A stretch of 64,000 nt of DNA from Tuctoria greenei (GCA_036927565.1 JAYESD010000001.1:7378001-7442000); one strand, 5' to 3'; shown: positions 10,085 through 21,335, counted from the stretch's first letter. Numbers and translations: made by a program. The notes: generated by a model from the sequence alone, not told the origin.

Positions 10085-10712
10085 AGCATAAGTGTAGGAG
10101 AAACACTTGAAATATTCATTCATTTCTTCCATATTAGCGTACATGTAGAAGAAAGCAGTACGCCTTTCTTTTTCGCTAACATCGTAGGAAGTGTAACTAC
10201 CAACAGTAGTGTCTCTTATTGCAAAAATGGAGAGATCGCTACAAGGAGGTTGCTCATCAATATTGTACTGCATTATCGAAGTATTAACATTGTGTTCCTC
10301 TGCAAAGTAAAGACTTGAGAAGTATCCTACTTCCTTAAGGGTACAAGCTTCGACGATGCAACCTTCAACCCTTGCCCTGTTATCAACCATTAGTTTCAGA
10401 TATTTAAGTGATCTTTCAATGTGATACATCCACCTATATTGCACGGGACCGCCCACTTTCGCTTCAAATGTAAGATGAATTAAGAGATGTTGCATTAGAT
10501 TGAAAAATCCTGGAGGAAATTTTTTTCCATCTTACACAAAAGTACCAGAATCTCCTTTTCTAATTTAGTCATCATCTCTGGCGTGATTTCTTTAGCACAG
10601 AGTTGCCTATAGAAGTGGCTAAGCTCGGCTAACACCTTCCACACTGCATCGTCAAAATAGCCTCAAAACATAACAGGCATAAATCTTTCCATGATTATGT
10701 GATAATCATGAC
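10085..10712 (-). pseudogene. CACTA TNPD transposase C-terminal fragment (DUF4218-type)
   Basis: Reading the minus strand from about 10712: SHDYHIIMERFMPVMF, a stop, GYFDDAVWKVLAELSHFYRQLC, then VLLCKMEKNF, and after a frame change MQHLLIHLTFEAKVGGPVQYRWMYHIERSLKYLK, NRARVEGCI.EA..LKE..YFSSLYFAEEHNVN, ending near FFYMYANMEEMNEYF. These are hallmark segments of the C-terminal half (DUF4218 region) of plant TNPD transposases. Catalytic parts are absent, and stops and a frameshift are present, so it is dead. Confidence 0.85.
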
Positions 10713-11250
10713 TCGGCCAGGCTTCGGTCTGGCACGACACGCTCGGCCCGCGAACGGGCCCGACACGGCCAGATAAGGGAAAATGGGATCCGTCGTGCTT
10801 GGCCTTGGATTATAACCCGTCGTGCCAGTCCAGCCCGGCACGACAAATTTGCGGGTCGTGTCGGGCCTAATGTTTTCATGCACGAGATCGGTCGGGCTCG
10901 GGCCGGGCCAGTCCGGCACAGCCCATTGGCCATCTATAGCAACGACAGAACCTAAGTGCCCCGACAGTCGGCCGCCCCCGACGCCGCCCTCGACATAAAC
11001 CAATTAAGCATAATCTACACTACACTAATTAAGCATAATCTACACTAAGCAAATTAAGCACAATTAAGCAACTTAATCACTTAAGCATAATTAAATAAAC
11101 ATAATCGAAAGTAAGCAAATTAACTAATTAAGCATAATTAAATAAATAATTAAGCAATTTAAGCATAATTTAAACAATTCAATTCAATTTCAAATTTGAA
11201 CAATTCAATTCAATTCAAATTTAAATAATGCATTTCAATTAAATTCAAAT
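10713..11250. other. GGGCC-rich insert and AATTAAGCATAAT short repeats
   Basis: 10713-10945 is dense in GGGCC, CGGGCC and GGCACGAC words on both strands, as in subterminal regions of some grass hAT elements, but no ends were found. 11000-11240 is AT-rich with repeated AATTAAGCATAAT and AATTCAAATTT words. No gene. Confidence 0.4.
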
Positions 11251-11254
11251 TTCA

Positions 11255-11720
11255 ATAGAGGGGAGGGGGTCTGTGGAGGGGGTTGGGGTGGGGGGGTCTG
11301 TAGAGGGGAGGGGGGTGGGGGTGGGGGTCTGTGGAGGGGAGGGGGGCCTCTGCAGGGGAGGGGAGGGGGAGGGGGCCGGGAAGGGGAGGGGGAGGGGGGT
11401 GGCGCTCGGCCGGGGAGGGTAGGGGGAGAAGGGGCCAGAGAGGGGAGGTGGAGGGGGGGGGGGGGGGGGAGGGGGAGGGTGGGGGGCGGCGCTCGGTCGT
11501 GGAGAGGAGGGGGAGGGGAGGTGGAGGTGGAGGGGGAGGGGAGGGGGAGGGTGGGGGGCGGCGCTCGGTCGTGGAGGGGAGGGGGAGGGGAGGTGGAGGT
11601 GGAGGGGGAGGGGGGAGGGCCAGACGGCAACGGTCGGCCGGGGAGGGCGAGGCGGGGGGGGGGGGGGGGGGGGGGGGGGGCAGAGATCGGGGAGGGGAGG
11701 AGGATACCTGGCGGCGGCGG
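11255..11720 (+). repeat. G-rich low-complexity tract
   Basis: Nearly 470 bp of GGGAGG, GGGGAGG and GTGGAGG words on the plus strand, with uninterrupted G runs near 11455-11470 and 11656-11680. On the minus strand it reads as Pro-rich frames that I do not accept as genes. Confidence 0.85.
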
Positions 11721-11849
11721 CGCGACAGGGAGTGACGGCGCGGTGGGGAGCGACGGCGTCGGGCGCGGCGGCAGGGAGAAGAAAGCAAAACGACGCGCGG
11801 CGAGTAAGGAAGAAAAGAGAAGGCGCGCACGCGGAGATAGATTAAAATA

Positions 11850-12148
11850 CGTAACTTACGTCGGCTAAATAGTAAACTTACGTCGACCTATTTAACTTAC
11901 GTCGGTCATCCTTCCAGCCGACGTAAGTTAAGCCTAACTTACGTCGGTCATTTTATTCACGTCAGCTAGTTGTACAGGCCGACATAAGTATACATTTACT
12001 GATGTCGATATACTAACTTACGTCGGCCACTGACGTAAGTTAACTTACTTACGCCAGTTCTTTGTGACCGACGTAAGTTAGTTTACTTACATCGGCCAGC
12101 CGACGTAAAGTAACTTGGCCGACGTAAGTGTTGACGTTTCCTGTAATG
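11850..12148. repeat. ACTTACGTCGG subterminal repeats and CACTA terminus
   Basis: A dozen or so copies of ACTTACGTCGG or its complement CCGACGTAAGT, in both orientations and often as facing pairs, end at GTTTCCTGTAATG (12136-12148). This is the usual form of a CACTA subterminal region, with a different motif from the element at 4414-9550. Confidence 0.75.
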
Positions 12149-12672
12149 ATTCTTTATGCTTCTACACAAATCCAATATTTCCTATTTTAATCTATTTTGT
12201 TGTGTGCTTAAGAGTAATACAAAAATTGAGTTCAAATATGAGTGACATGACAATGATAGACATTAAATAGGCAGATCGATTAGCAGGGTGATTTTGACCA
12301 CAACTGAGTCACTCAGTAAGTATCAATTAGCATCAATCTGTGGCTTTGTAACTTCCCGTTGTGTTGGTTGAATGCTGTGATGAATGAAGCAAAAAAAGCA
12401 CCCACAAATGACTTATGAAGCATTCTCAGTTACTCATAGTTTAGCCCATGACACCAATTTATTCGAAGTTCTAATTACTAACACACCCAAAGCACATTTG
12501 GGTGCCAGCATGACCCACCTATTAAGCACAAAAGGAAACTGAACAAAATCTCTAATCGATATACAAGGCAGCAATTTGACAATTATTAGCCGAGAAACTG
12601 AAAATCTGGTTCATGCTCTGCTGCACATCAAGCCGAAGACATCATGCAGTCCAGTCCTGTTTGTGGTTTCCT
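12149..12672. other. Intergenic plus 3' UTR of the CCDC124 homologue
   Basis: AT-rich sequence with no open frame of note. The right-hand part, from about 12560, is probably the 3' untranslated exon of the minus-strand gene that follows. Confidence 0.45.
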
Positions 12673-12747
12673 CTGCAAGAACAAGCAATTTTTTATGACT
12701 CTCAACAGTAAAATGAACACATAAGTCAACAAAGATTAAGGGCTTGC
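12673..12747 (-). other. Probable GC-AG intron in the 3' UTR of the CCDC124 homologue
   Basis: On the minus strand the donor AAG|GCAAG and acceptor TTCTTGCAG|AG bound a 75-bp AT-rich segment that starts 36 nt after the stop codon. GC-AG introns with this donor context are a known minor class. No transcript evidence is available here. Confidence 0.5.
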
Positions 12748-12783
12748 CTTAAATTACTCAAACGGCTCAGTAGGAAGCCAATA

Positions 12784-14630
12784 TCACTCAGCAGCCTGCA
12801 CATAAATATTTGTTTTTCAATCAGAGATCAAACATACATAATTCCAGGCACACATAATATAACCAACAATTTTGCTTCATTAGTCTAACGGCATGAAATG
12901 TCTGAAAACTAATTCTCAATGCATGGTAACATTTTAACGTGATGCCCCCAAGAGTATGCCCAAACATTGCTTCTGCTCTAGAATGCTAGATATGGCAATA
13001 CAAACTACCAAAGTTTGCATGTCGACAAGATTTAGCTATCAAATGAATTACATGTCTTAATACTTAAGATGATGTGTCCCCACAAATCAGTGGACATGAC
13101 TAAGACATTGAGGGGGAGACGACGAGCAGACATGTCTGGGCAAACCTGGTTAAGAGGGTTGTCTGGAGATTTCTTCCATAGTTTCCATATCATGTCTTTG
13201 TACTGATTGAGTGTCAGGCCTGGCTTTTCTTCCTTCAGCTTAGGGAGTTCTGCCTCTTGAAATGCCTGTCACAAAGATTATTTCAAATTTTAAACACAAA
13301 AGGTCACATCAAACAGTAGTAGAACTATAGGTCCACTGAAGTACAACAAAAAACACCAAGGTTGGATTTTGTAGACACGGTTGCAAAGAAAGAGTAAGAA
13401 ATTAAACAAGTATCAACCAAAAGCCAGTCATGCCACCTTCCAAATTCAATTAGCAAATATGGAAGAGAAGATGGCTCTTTATTTTTTGGCACTGGTATTT
13501 CTATTCGGAAAATATTATAGTATATCAATAATTGTTACCCGTTTAGAAGCTGCAGATCAGAAATTGATGCATATTCTCATTCTCAAATTGTGGCACCATT
13601 TTGAATCAGGAATCAGATTAGGCCGTGTTATGAATATTCCATGTTTCCGACATATGGGGACAAGTTAGGAACATCCTATAGGCTATAGCAGGTGTGCCAC
13701 GTGCAACAATAGTGCAGGTTAATTTGTTATCTCATCTCGAACATGAAGAAATTGTGTAATGACACTGTAACAGAAATTACCAGGGATGGTAGTATTCATC
13801 ATGTCTACATACAAGGTTGCGCTATTCATCATGTTTATATACAAGGTTGCACATACTAATAATAACAAGTGACTTGAATCAGTGACTATCTTATAAGCAA
13901 AACTAGTGGATGTTCAATTACAAATTTGTACTATCAATGTGCAATGTTCTTTCATTTGATACCGAATTTCTTTAATTGCATTGTAATCCAACAAATTTTA
14001 ACGCTGGGAAGCCAGTTTAATTTAGAGTATAAACAAGTTTTGGCCAGGTTATACCTTGAAGGACGACTTGAGGCGACGCTCGGGATGCTTGTCAGAAGGC
14101 AGGGGCTGCGCGTCTACCAAGGACATCCGGGCGATTGCTTCGTCGACCGATCTGGCCTCGATGATGGAGTCGTCCCTGTTGGTGTTGGCGACGAGGACGA
14201 CGCGCTCGTACTCCTCCTCCTCGGCGACGCGCGCGGCGCGCTTCTTGGCGGCCTCGGCCTCGCGCTCGAGTCGGAGCCGCTCCTCCTCGCGGAGGCGGGC
14301 GAGCTCGGCCTCGGTGACCTTGGGCGCGGGGGCGGCGACGCGGGAGGCCTTGCGCGCGGCGGCCTTGGACGGGGCCGAGGCCGCAGCGGCGACGGCAGCG
14401 GCCTCGGCCTCGGCGAGGCGGCGGTTCTCGGCCTTACGGGCCGCGGCCTCGGCGCGCTTCTCGGCTTCCTCCTCCCGGCGGCGCGCGGCGCGGGACTTGG
14501 GGCCCTCGGCCTCCTGCCAGTACTGCTCCTCCTTGGCGCGCTCCTGGCGGCCGCGGCGCTCGTCCTCCGCGGCGGAGCGCCGCTCGCGGGCCGCCTCCGC
14601 CTTGGAGTTCACGCCCATCTTCTTCGGCAT
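12784..14630 (-). CDS. CCDC124: Coiled-coil domain-containing protein 124 homologue
   Basis: Three coding exons on the minus strand: 14055-14630, 13146-13265 and 12784-12795, all with phase-0 GT-AG junctions, giving 235 residues, close to the 223 of the human protein. It starts MPKK.GVNSKAEAARERR, continues with a long charged helix rich in Glu/Arg/Ala (coiled coil, residues about 15-130), then VE.A.LARLREEE, SVDEAIARMSL, HPERRLKSSFK|AFQEAELPKLKEEKPG, and ends KKSPDNPLNQAAE. Those blocks are the conserved CCDC124 signature. In animals and yeast the family binds ribosomes, protecting idle ones, and in animals also acts at cytokinesis; the plant role is inferred. Exon 1 is very GC-rich, typical of grass genes. 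Confidence 0.93.
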
Positions 14631-14659
14631 GGCGGGCGGCGGCGTCGGCTAGCCTCGCA

Positions 14660-15627
14660 GCGGCGAGATTGACAGAGAACTCTGCAGCCTGTACGATATT
14701 TGGTGGATTCCGGGGTCGGCAAGGTGTCGTGGTGGGGGGAATTGGCCGGCGGTTGGTCGGTTCGCGGTGTGCGGCTAGGGCACGCGTGCGAAAAGCTTAT
14801 TCTGTACGCGTGCTGGTCACCGGTGACGGGATCAGGTGGATGCACGCACGTACGTATCCGTTCGTTGTGCTTGGCAATTTCATCTGGATCGCTCATCTTG
14901 CAACTTTGGCGTTCAGGAATCTGGTTACGTGTGCTCTTTCTTTTTTTCTTGTCTTTAATTTCACAGTTGAGGATTCTATACTCGGTCAAGTAATCTTTTT
15001 TCAATACTGTATGGTCTGCTTACTTGTTCATTAATTGTTTCGTTCAAATGGGTCGAAAAAAGGGCAAATTTCGTTTGTTCGTTCATAATAAGGAAACTTG
15101 ACTGGGAATATTTCTCGAGAGTCTGTTTATTTTCGCCAGAACCTTTGAGAAAATGCGCGGATCGTCGCTCGAAGGACACATTGGCGCCTGTGCAGTTTTA
15201 TCATACTTGACATGCCGAAAACTCAAAGCATACGACGGAAATTTGGGTAGAGGCCACATAGCAAACTCAACAACGACGTAGGTACACGCAGAAATACTCA
15301 ACTGGAACAGTAGAATTCGCTGCAACGGAACAAATATACAGAGGGAAAGGCACCAACCACTGACATGGAACATTTTCTTAACACTTTGGTTACCGGTCTC
15401 CGGATCCGTAACGCACGCATGTCATGACGCTGGGTCGCTGACCCAAGACGTTGACGAAGTTAAAAAGAAATTTTTGTTATATGTACACCAGTATGCCGCT
15501 TTGGCGTCCAGGCCAAATACAGTACCAATACAACCTAACCTATGAGTATGAGTAGCCGCTAGCTGCCTGTGGTGTAGTCGTGTTTAACGGCGACATCCGG
15601 TGCACACGCTTCACGATCACGTCGGCC
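14660..15627. other. Intergenic between CCDC124 homologue and prolyl oligopeptidase
   Basis: It holds the upstream region of the CCDC124 homologue (leader near 14631-14690) and the 3' flank of the next gene. I see no further gene and no clear mobile element. Confidence 0.5.
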
Positions 15628-18600
15628 TCAATCGATCCAGGAGACTCCCATCATCTTCGCCGCGAACGCGTACCGGTCCGCGGCCTCATCGATCTGCGAT
15701 GAACAGAAACCCGGTGTTATTAGCAGCAACAAAATCAACATCGCAGGTGAACCGAACTGGCATCTTCAACCACAGCGAGCGAGGCTTCCGATTTTCTGCG
15801 TGGAGCGGCCGCAGCCGTGGCCGCTCTTGCGGTCGATCCGCGCGACGATGGGGTTCGTCTGCGGGCTGCCCGCATCGCCCGGTCGCAGTTCGTGCTGCAG
15901 CGTCTGACGAAACGGAACGGAACGGAACGAAACGGCACGAGGCGTCAGTCAGATAGACCAAAACCGTGACGGAACAGGGGAAAACACACACGAGGGGGAC
16001 ACGCACGTACCGCGAGGAACTTGAGCGTGTGCGACGGCACGACGCGGTCGTCGTGGTCCGCCGTCAGCAGCATGGTGGGAGGGTACTGCCACCCGAAGCC
16101 GCGCCGGGGGTCGCCGCCCTTCTTCTCCCACGGCCGCCGCACGTTCTGGAGGGGAGAGTACTTGATGAGCCAGTGGAATTCCTCCTCGTTCTCCGAGCAC
16201 CCGAAGTCGCAGGTCCACGCGCGACCGATGGTGAACTTGTGGAACCGAAGCATGTCCATCACTCCGACATGAGCCAGAACACACCCGAACAGATCAGGCC
16301 GCTGCAATCAACCGCACACCGTTAGTGCTCTGCTCACTCTGCTGTTTTTTTCTCTCCCTGCGGCAAGCCAGCATGACCTAGTTCATGCAAGCAGGCAGCA
16401 CGAGGAAAAAAAAACGCTACTGACCTGGTTCATGCAGGCAGCGACCAGGAGCCCGCCATTGCTCCCGCCCTCGACGCACAGCCGTGCCGGGTTCGTGTAC
16501 CCAGCGGATACAAGGAACTCGCCGGCGGCGACGAAGTCGTCGAAGCAGTTCTGCTTGTTCGCGAGCGATCCGGCCCGGTGCCAGTCCTCGCCGTACTCCC
16601 CGCCGCCTCTGATGTTGGCGATGCACGTCACGAACCCCAGGTTCCGCATCAGGACCACGCGGGTGACGCTGAAGTGCGGCGTCACGTTCACGCCGAAGCC
16701 GCCGTAGGCGTAGAGCAGGGCCGGGTGTGTCCCGTCGAGCTTGATGCCCTTCTTGGACACGATGAACATGGGGATCTTGGTTCCATCCTTACTCGGATAA
16801 AACACCTACGAAAATAACACATAGTTTTTTCCTGTCAGATATAACAACGGTGGTGAGGTGGCTAGAACAACAGCGCTACTATTACGAAAATGTTTCCAGA
16901 TCAGGGAAGCCACTGTACCTGCTTCGCCTCATAATCCTTCCGATCAAACCCAGGAACTGTGATTTCTCTGTACACATGCATCTCCGGAGTCTCGGTGCTG
17001 ACATCACACCTGTAGATGATTCCCGGGGTAAGGAAGCTCGCGAACTCGACGAACACCTCGGAATCGACTCGCCTTCCAGAAATCCAGTTTACGGTGCCGA
17101 TGTCAATGGGTATGTCGGAAACCAACTGCCCGGTTGTCAAGCTCCTCATCTGCAAGACGTACTTGACATCCGACAGGTAGTTCACCAGGAGCTTGTCGCC
17201 GTGGACAGCGCAAGCCGATTCCAGCACAGCCCTGTCGTCTTCAGGAAGAACATCGGTCCATGATTCTGGCTCGTTGACGTCGACCCTCGACAGCTTGTAC
17301 CTCGGAGCGTCTTTGTTGGTGAGAAACGTGAACTTGGTGTCGTCGTTGGCGATGAGTCCGTAGTGCGCCTCGAACCTGTCCACGAGCTTGACGAAGGGAA
17401 GCATCCCATGAACACCCTTCATGCCGTCATGCGCGAGAGCTGAGAGATCACAGTAGTACACTTTGTTCACTGGTTCTGAAGTTTCTGAAACTGACAGAAT
17501 CACGTACTGCGACAGGTAACAACAGATGTTCAGATTATATAGGATTACTATCTTTGACGCTCTCAATCGTAAGACAGGACAGATGAGTACAGTTTCAGAG
17601 CCGTGCATACCTTGCCATCTTCAGTGACTTGAGGTGTGTATATGTACTTGGGATGCTCGGGATCTCTCCAGCACAACACGTCCTGAGGCTGGTCTGTTCC
17701 TAGGAAATGGTAGTACACTTCGTGGTTGAGATTGATGTCGGTTTTGATCCCGGAACCCAGCGCTCCAGCGTCCCTGCTCACCCACACACACCAGCATTAC
17801 AGTCCGAAGCTTAAAACACAGTTTAATTATCTTGCCAGCATCTCGTCAGACAAGTTTACAAGTGGTGATGTTAAACGAACTGCGAGTCAATCTGACACTA
17901 ACCCGGGAGCCGGAAAGCGCGAGTAGAAGAAGCCCTTCCCGTCGTGAGTCCACGCAATACGCGAGAACTTCACCCAGGATAGCTTATCGGGCAGGTGCTG
18001 CTTGTCGCGCACGCGCATGACCCTGATGGTGATCCAGTCGCTGCCGCTGGCGCTGCTGCCGTAGGCCAGGTGCTCGCCGTCGTCGGTCACGCCGAGCATG
18101 GAGAGCGACACCGTGGCGTCGTCGCTGAACGTGTTGGGGTCCAGCAGCACCTCCGGCTCGCCGGCCAGCCCATGCTGCAAATATAAGACTCGTCCCATAT
18201 ATCGCTCTGTTTTTCACCGGAGAAAACGGGACCGAAAAGCAATAAAGGGAGAAAATAGAACGGGAAAAGCAAAGGTGCTTTAAGATCTGGGAGGACGTAC
18301 CTGCACGAAGAGGGTGTTGTGTGGCTTGAGGCCGGGGTTGTGGAAGTAGAAGTAGCTGCCCCGGCGCTTGAACGGCGCGCGGAAGCGCGGGTGGTCGAAG
18401 AGCGCGGTGAGCTGACCGCGCAGGCTGCCCCGGTGGTCGCAGGTGGAGAGAACGGTGTTGGTAACGGCCGCCTGCGCGTCCACGAACTCCTTCACCTCCT
18501 TCGAGTCCAGCTCCTCCATCCTGTCATCAACGAGCAGCACGCGCGGATTGCCAGCACGGACATGGCTGATCAGTCAAGCAAGGGGATCGAAACGATGAAT

Positions 18601-18755
18601 ATAGGTGAGAAAGAATAAACCAGATGAAGACCTCACCATCTGTACGGGTCCTTGACAAAGACGCCATGGTAATCGTCCACAATGTCGTCGTCGCGGCGAG
18701 CCGGTGGGTACCGGAGCGGCGGCAACGGCTCGTCGGCGGCGGGCAGGGACCCCAT
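15628..18755 (-). CDS. POP: Prolyl oligopeptidase (serine peptidase family S9A)
   Basis: Nine exons on the minus strand: 18637-18755, 18301-18520, 17903-18174, 17611-17773, 16919-17506, 16425-16805, 16011-16301, 15793-15903 and 15628-15693, about 736 residues against 710-730 for the family. It cleaves short proline-containing peptides after Pro in the cytosol. The N-terminus (YPPARRDD..VDDYHGV.VKDPYRWMEELDS) and the seven-bladed propeller region lead to the alpha/beta hydrolase domain: LLYAYGGFG, catalytic Ser in CVEGGSNGG (about residue 569), Asp in DHDDRVVP (about 666) and His in DRKSGHG (about 707). All junctions are GT-AG and in phase except exon 8 to 9: after TQK there is no phase-0 GT donor, although exon 9 (IDEAADRYAFAAKMMGVSWID) is plainly the normal C-terminus. 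Confidence 0.95.
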
Positions 18756-18801
18756 GTTGGTTTGTTTGTGGTTGTGGAGCGAACGCAACCGCTCGAGCCC
18801 T

Positions 18802-18809
18802 AGTATTTA
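18802..18809 (-). promoter_or_regulatory. TATA-like element of the prolyl oligopeptidase gene
   Basis: On the minus strand CTAAATACTA lies about 50 bp upstream of the ATG at 18755. That is a weak TATA-like match at a plausible but close distance. Confidence 0.35.
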
Positions 18810-18829
18810 GGGCACTCGAGCCAACGTGT

Positions 18830-20295
18830 TTACGTGTCCTGCACTGCACTGGACCGGGCGCAGAAAGAGGAGTAGCGGCACGATGACAACAGAATGCAGC
18901 ACAACCGAGGAGTATATAGAATACGTGGAAATATTCGGCAGGACAGATAAAGTTGATAAATTATACACTCCTTTTGGGACAATATTTTACACGACCTGTT
19001 TATTTTGTACTAGTACGAGTCGGTGGGCAGGGCAAAATGAGCTTTATTTGCTCGCGTAGAAAGGAAAGAAGAAGATGCGAGATAATCGCAACACAACTGA
19101 AGAAGAACATGAGGCCAGACCGCCAGATAGACTCGCAAGAAACCAGGATGTCGCCATAGCGGTGTAAGAGTGTTGCCATGCATGGGGATGCAGCGTCGCT
19201 GTCATACGCGCGCCAGCCTCGGGCGCCGGTCACTACTAGGGCGAAATCAAGATGACATCTTTTGTCCACACAGTGGTAATATATAGAAGTAAACAAATCA
19301 AAATTATTTTCCATCCTAAGCGGTGATATGATAATAATTGATTGACAATTTCTTTCCATCCAATACAGTGGTAATACATGACAATAATTAAATGAAGATT
19401 ACCTTCTATCCTTCAAGTTGAAGTATTTATGTAGTCTTTTGATTTGTTCTTAAATTGTAGCACCAATGTACTTCTCATGTATATATTTCGTGATTGACAA
19501 TAAATAAATAATCGAATTATTTTAGCAATCGTTATTTTTTTCCAGTCGCAGCAGCCTCGGTGCAGGAACTGCTGCTCTGACTCCTTGGGCTACGTTGGAT
19601 ATCGAGTCATGACATTTTACCGGCAAGATTCTTCTCGGGGCTTGCAAAAATTTTACTGTCAAGATTCGCTACTGGCTCTACAGAACTTTACCGTCGAGAT
19701 TCTTGGTTGCACTAGGTGCATAACATACATTTTTTTATTGAACGGAAAATTCCATGAAACACCGACACTGGACAGATAGTCCGTGCCCAGAACAGATACA
19801 AACTTCGGGGCTGGTCCGTGATCAGATTAGCAAGCATCCGTATAGGCTCATCACATTTACTGGCACAAACTTCGGAGATCAATTTCTTTTATACATATTT
19901 AATTATTTGATCACATTCACATTATGAATAAGAATTTGAGAAGTAGGCTAATCACATTTCACTGGTACGAAAAAAAATATAAAATATAATTCTGGAATTC
20001 AGCGTCGTGCACGATTAGAAATGGGCATCACTTCTTTGAGAAACAAAATTCAAAATGTGCTTTACCTTTTCCATTGTCGTCACTCGAGTCATGGTTGAAA
20101 AGTATGAAAAACAATTATTTTTTTTTAAAAAAGAAAAATCAATACAAAACTCTACGCGTTAACACACAGCTCAGCACAAACGCTCTAGTTCATCCCACCA
20201 CGTTCTCCCCTTTTCGCACCTTCAAAACCCGAGCCTCCGCCGTCGTCTCACTCGCCTCCTGGCAGTGGTGGCACGGCACCGGATCAGAGAACCCC
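18830..20295. other. Divergent intergenic region between POP and IQD genes
   Basis: About 1.5 kb between the divergently transcribed genes, mostly AT-rich. At 19612-19715 there are three tandem copies with a 35-36 bp period, each starting with TTTTACCGNCAAGATTC-like sequence. At 19250-19400 the words CAGTGGTAATA and TTTCCATCC recur. No gene. Confidence 0.5.
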
Positions 20296-20982
20296 ATGGA
20301 CACCTCGAGCTTGCTCTGCTGCCTCGGCACATGGGGCCGACAAGGGCGACATCAGCACGGTCCTGATGCCCGCAGCGGCAAGGGCCATGCCAAGAAGAGC
20401 AGCTTACACGCCACCCGTCGGTCCGTCGCCGCTCGGTTCACTCGCAGCGCACGCGTCGAGCACCTCGAGACGCCAGGACCTCGACGTAGCAGGTGGCCGC
20501 GCCTCCGGAGAATGAATCGAGTCTTCGCCCGGTCCTCTCCGTCCCGCGGCTTGACAGCCGCCGGGACCGTCGAACCGGGGCCAACAACAGGCGCTACTGC
20601 CACGGCGGTGCAAGTGCAAATGGAGGAAGAAGTCGGCGACCGAGTTATTAGCGGCCATGGATTCTCCAAGGAGCATGCCGCGGCCGCCACCATCCAGGCC
20701 CACTTCCGCGGCCACCTGGTACGCACGCTACTTGCCGCTCTGCTCTCAAGTCTCTTACTACAACACATGCTATTCGGTTGCTCTGAGCGTTGTCCGTTTG
20801 ATCAGGCGAGGCAGGCGTTCCGCGCCCTGAGGAGCCTGGTGAGGCTGCAGGCGTTCGCGCGGGGCTCGTACGTGCGGAAGCAGGCCAATGTCACCATCCG
20901 CTTCATGAAGGTGCTCGTGAGGTTGCAGGTCCGTGTGCGCGCCCGGCAGCTTCTCTCGGCACGGCCAAGGAACGACAGGTGA
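20296..20982 (+). CDS. IQD: Short IQD (IQ67-domain) calmodulin-binding protein
   Basis: Exons 20296-20718 and 20806-20982, about 199 residues. The IQ67 domain is clear: KEHAAAATIQAHFRGHL|ARQAFRALRSLVRLQAFARG, VRKQANVTIRFMKVLVRLQVRVRARQ. The phase-0 intron falls inside the first IQ motif (after RGHL), the conserved intron position of this plant family. IQD proteins bind calmodulin and often sit on microtubules or at the plasma membrane. The N-terminus is basic and Ser-rich. The protein is short for the family because the frame stops soon after the IQ67 domain; a retrotransposon LTR begins within about 160 bp of the stop. The frame is open further upstream, so the ATG at 20296 is the likely but not certain start. 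Confidence 0.85.
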   Translation: MDTSSLLCCLGTWGRQGRHQHGPDARSGKGHAKKSSLHATRRSVAARFTRSARVEHLETPGPRRSRWPRLRRMNRVFARSSPSRGLTAAGTVEPGPTTGATATAVQVQMEEEVGDRVISGHGFSKEHAAAATIQAHFRGHLVRTLLAALLSSLLLQHMLFGCSERCPFDQARQAFRALRSLVRLQAFARGSYVRKQANVTIRFMKVLVRLQVRVRARQLLSARPRNDR

Positions 20983-21141
20983 CAGAAAATCCACTGAATG
21001 CCTTTCTTCTGCGTTCAGCTGACGAGACCAGACATGTACTACTCCTGCCTGAGAACCTTTATTTGTAAATTAGAAATCCAATGCCTGACCAAGATGGACA
21101 TCCAAATCTCAATAAAAATTGGGATATATAGTACACCTTTA

Positions 21142-21329
21142 TGTTTTGACATTAGTTAGGATGAATTGTCTGCCTCGATAGGTCACGACGTCTTGTATTT
21201 ATAGCAACAGATGATTACATATTTTGGTAGGAGATTACAAACATGACGTACATGCAACAATCAGAGGCACAGTTCCCTAATATAAGAAGATTAGTTACCC
21301 AAAATAGATGAGGGATACTATATTTGACA
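21142..21329 (-). repeat. Element A 3' LTR with adjoining polypurine tract
   Basis: On the minus strand the LTR begins TGTCAAATATAG just after a purine tract (GGTTGAGGGGGG, plus-strand 21330-21341) and contains a TATA box, GCTATAAATAC, near 21195. The left end at TGTTTTGACA is my best guess; without the partner LTR it cannot be confirmed. Confidence 0.55.
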
Positions 21330-21335
21330 CCCCCC

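Larger units (their letters stand above)
10076..12148 (-). mobile_element. Remnant of a second CACTA element (minus orientation)
   Basis: A TNPD transposase fragment lies on the minus strand at 10085-10712. A field of ACTTACGTCGG subterminal repeats ends at 12148 with GTTTCCTGTAATG, which in reverse complement is CATTACAGGAAAC, a CACTA terminus with one changed base. Between them are a GGGCC-rich insert, a short AT-rich repeat and a G-rich tract that suits the 5' untranslated region of such elements. Joining these pieces into one element is inference. Confidence 0.55.

Noticed and set aside
11235..11868. Pro-rich (minus) and Gly-rich (plus) open frames
   Set aside because: Low-complexity G/C tract; frames are open only because GGG/CCC words lack stops.
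13926..14672. Plus-strand 248- and 198-codon frames
   Set aside because: Antisense of CCDC124 exon 1; high GC makes the complement open. The minus-strand protein has clear family identity.
15945..18618. Plus-strand and alternative minus frames across the prolyl oligopeptidase gene
   Set aside because: Shadows of the well-matched S9A exons.
19235..19252. CACTACTAGGGCG as a CACTA terminus
   Set aside because: No matching inverted end, subterminal repeats or duplication nearby.
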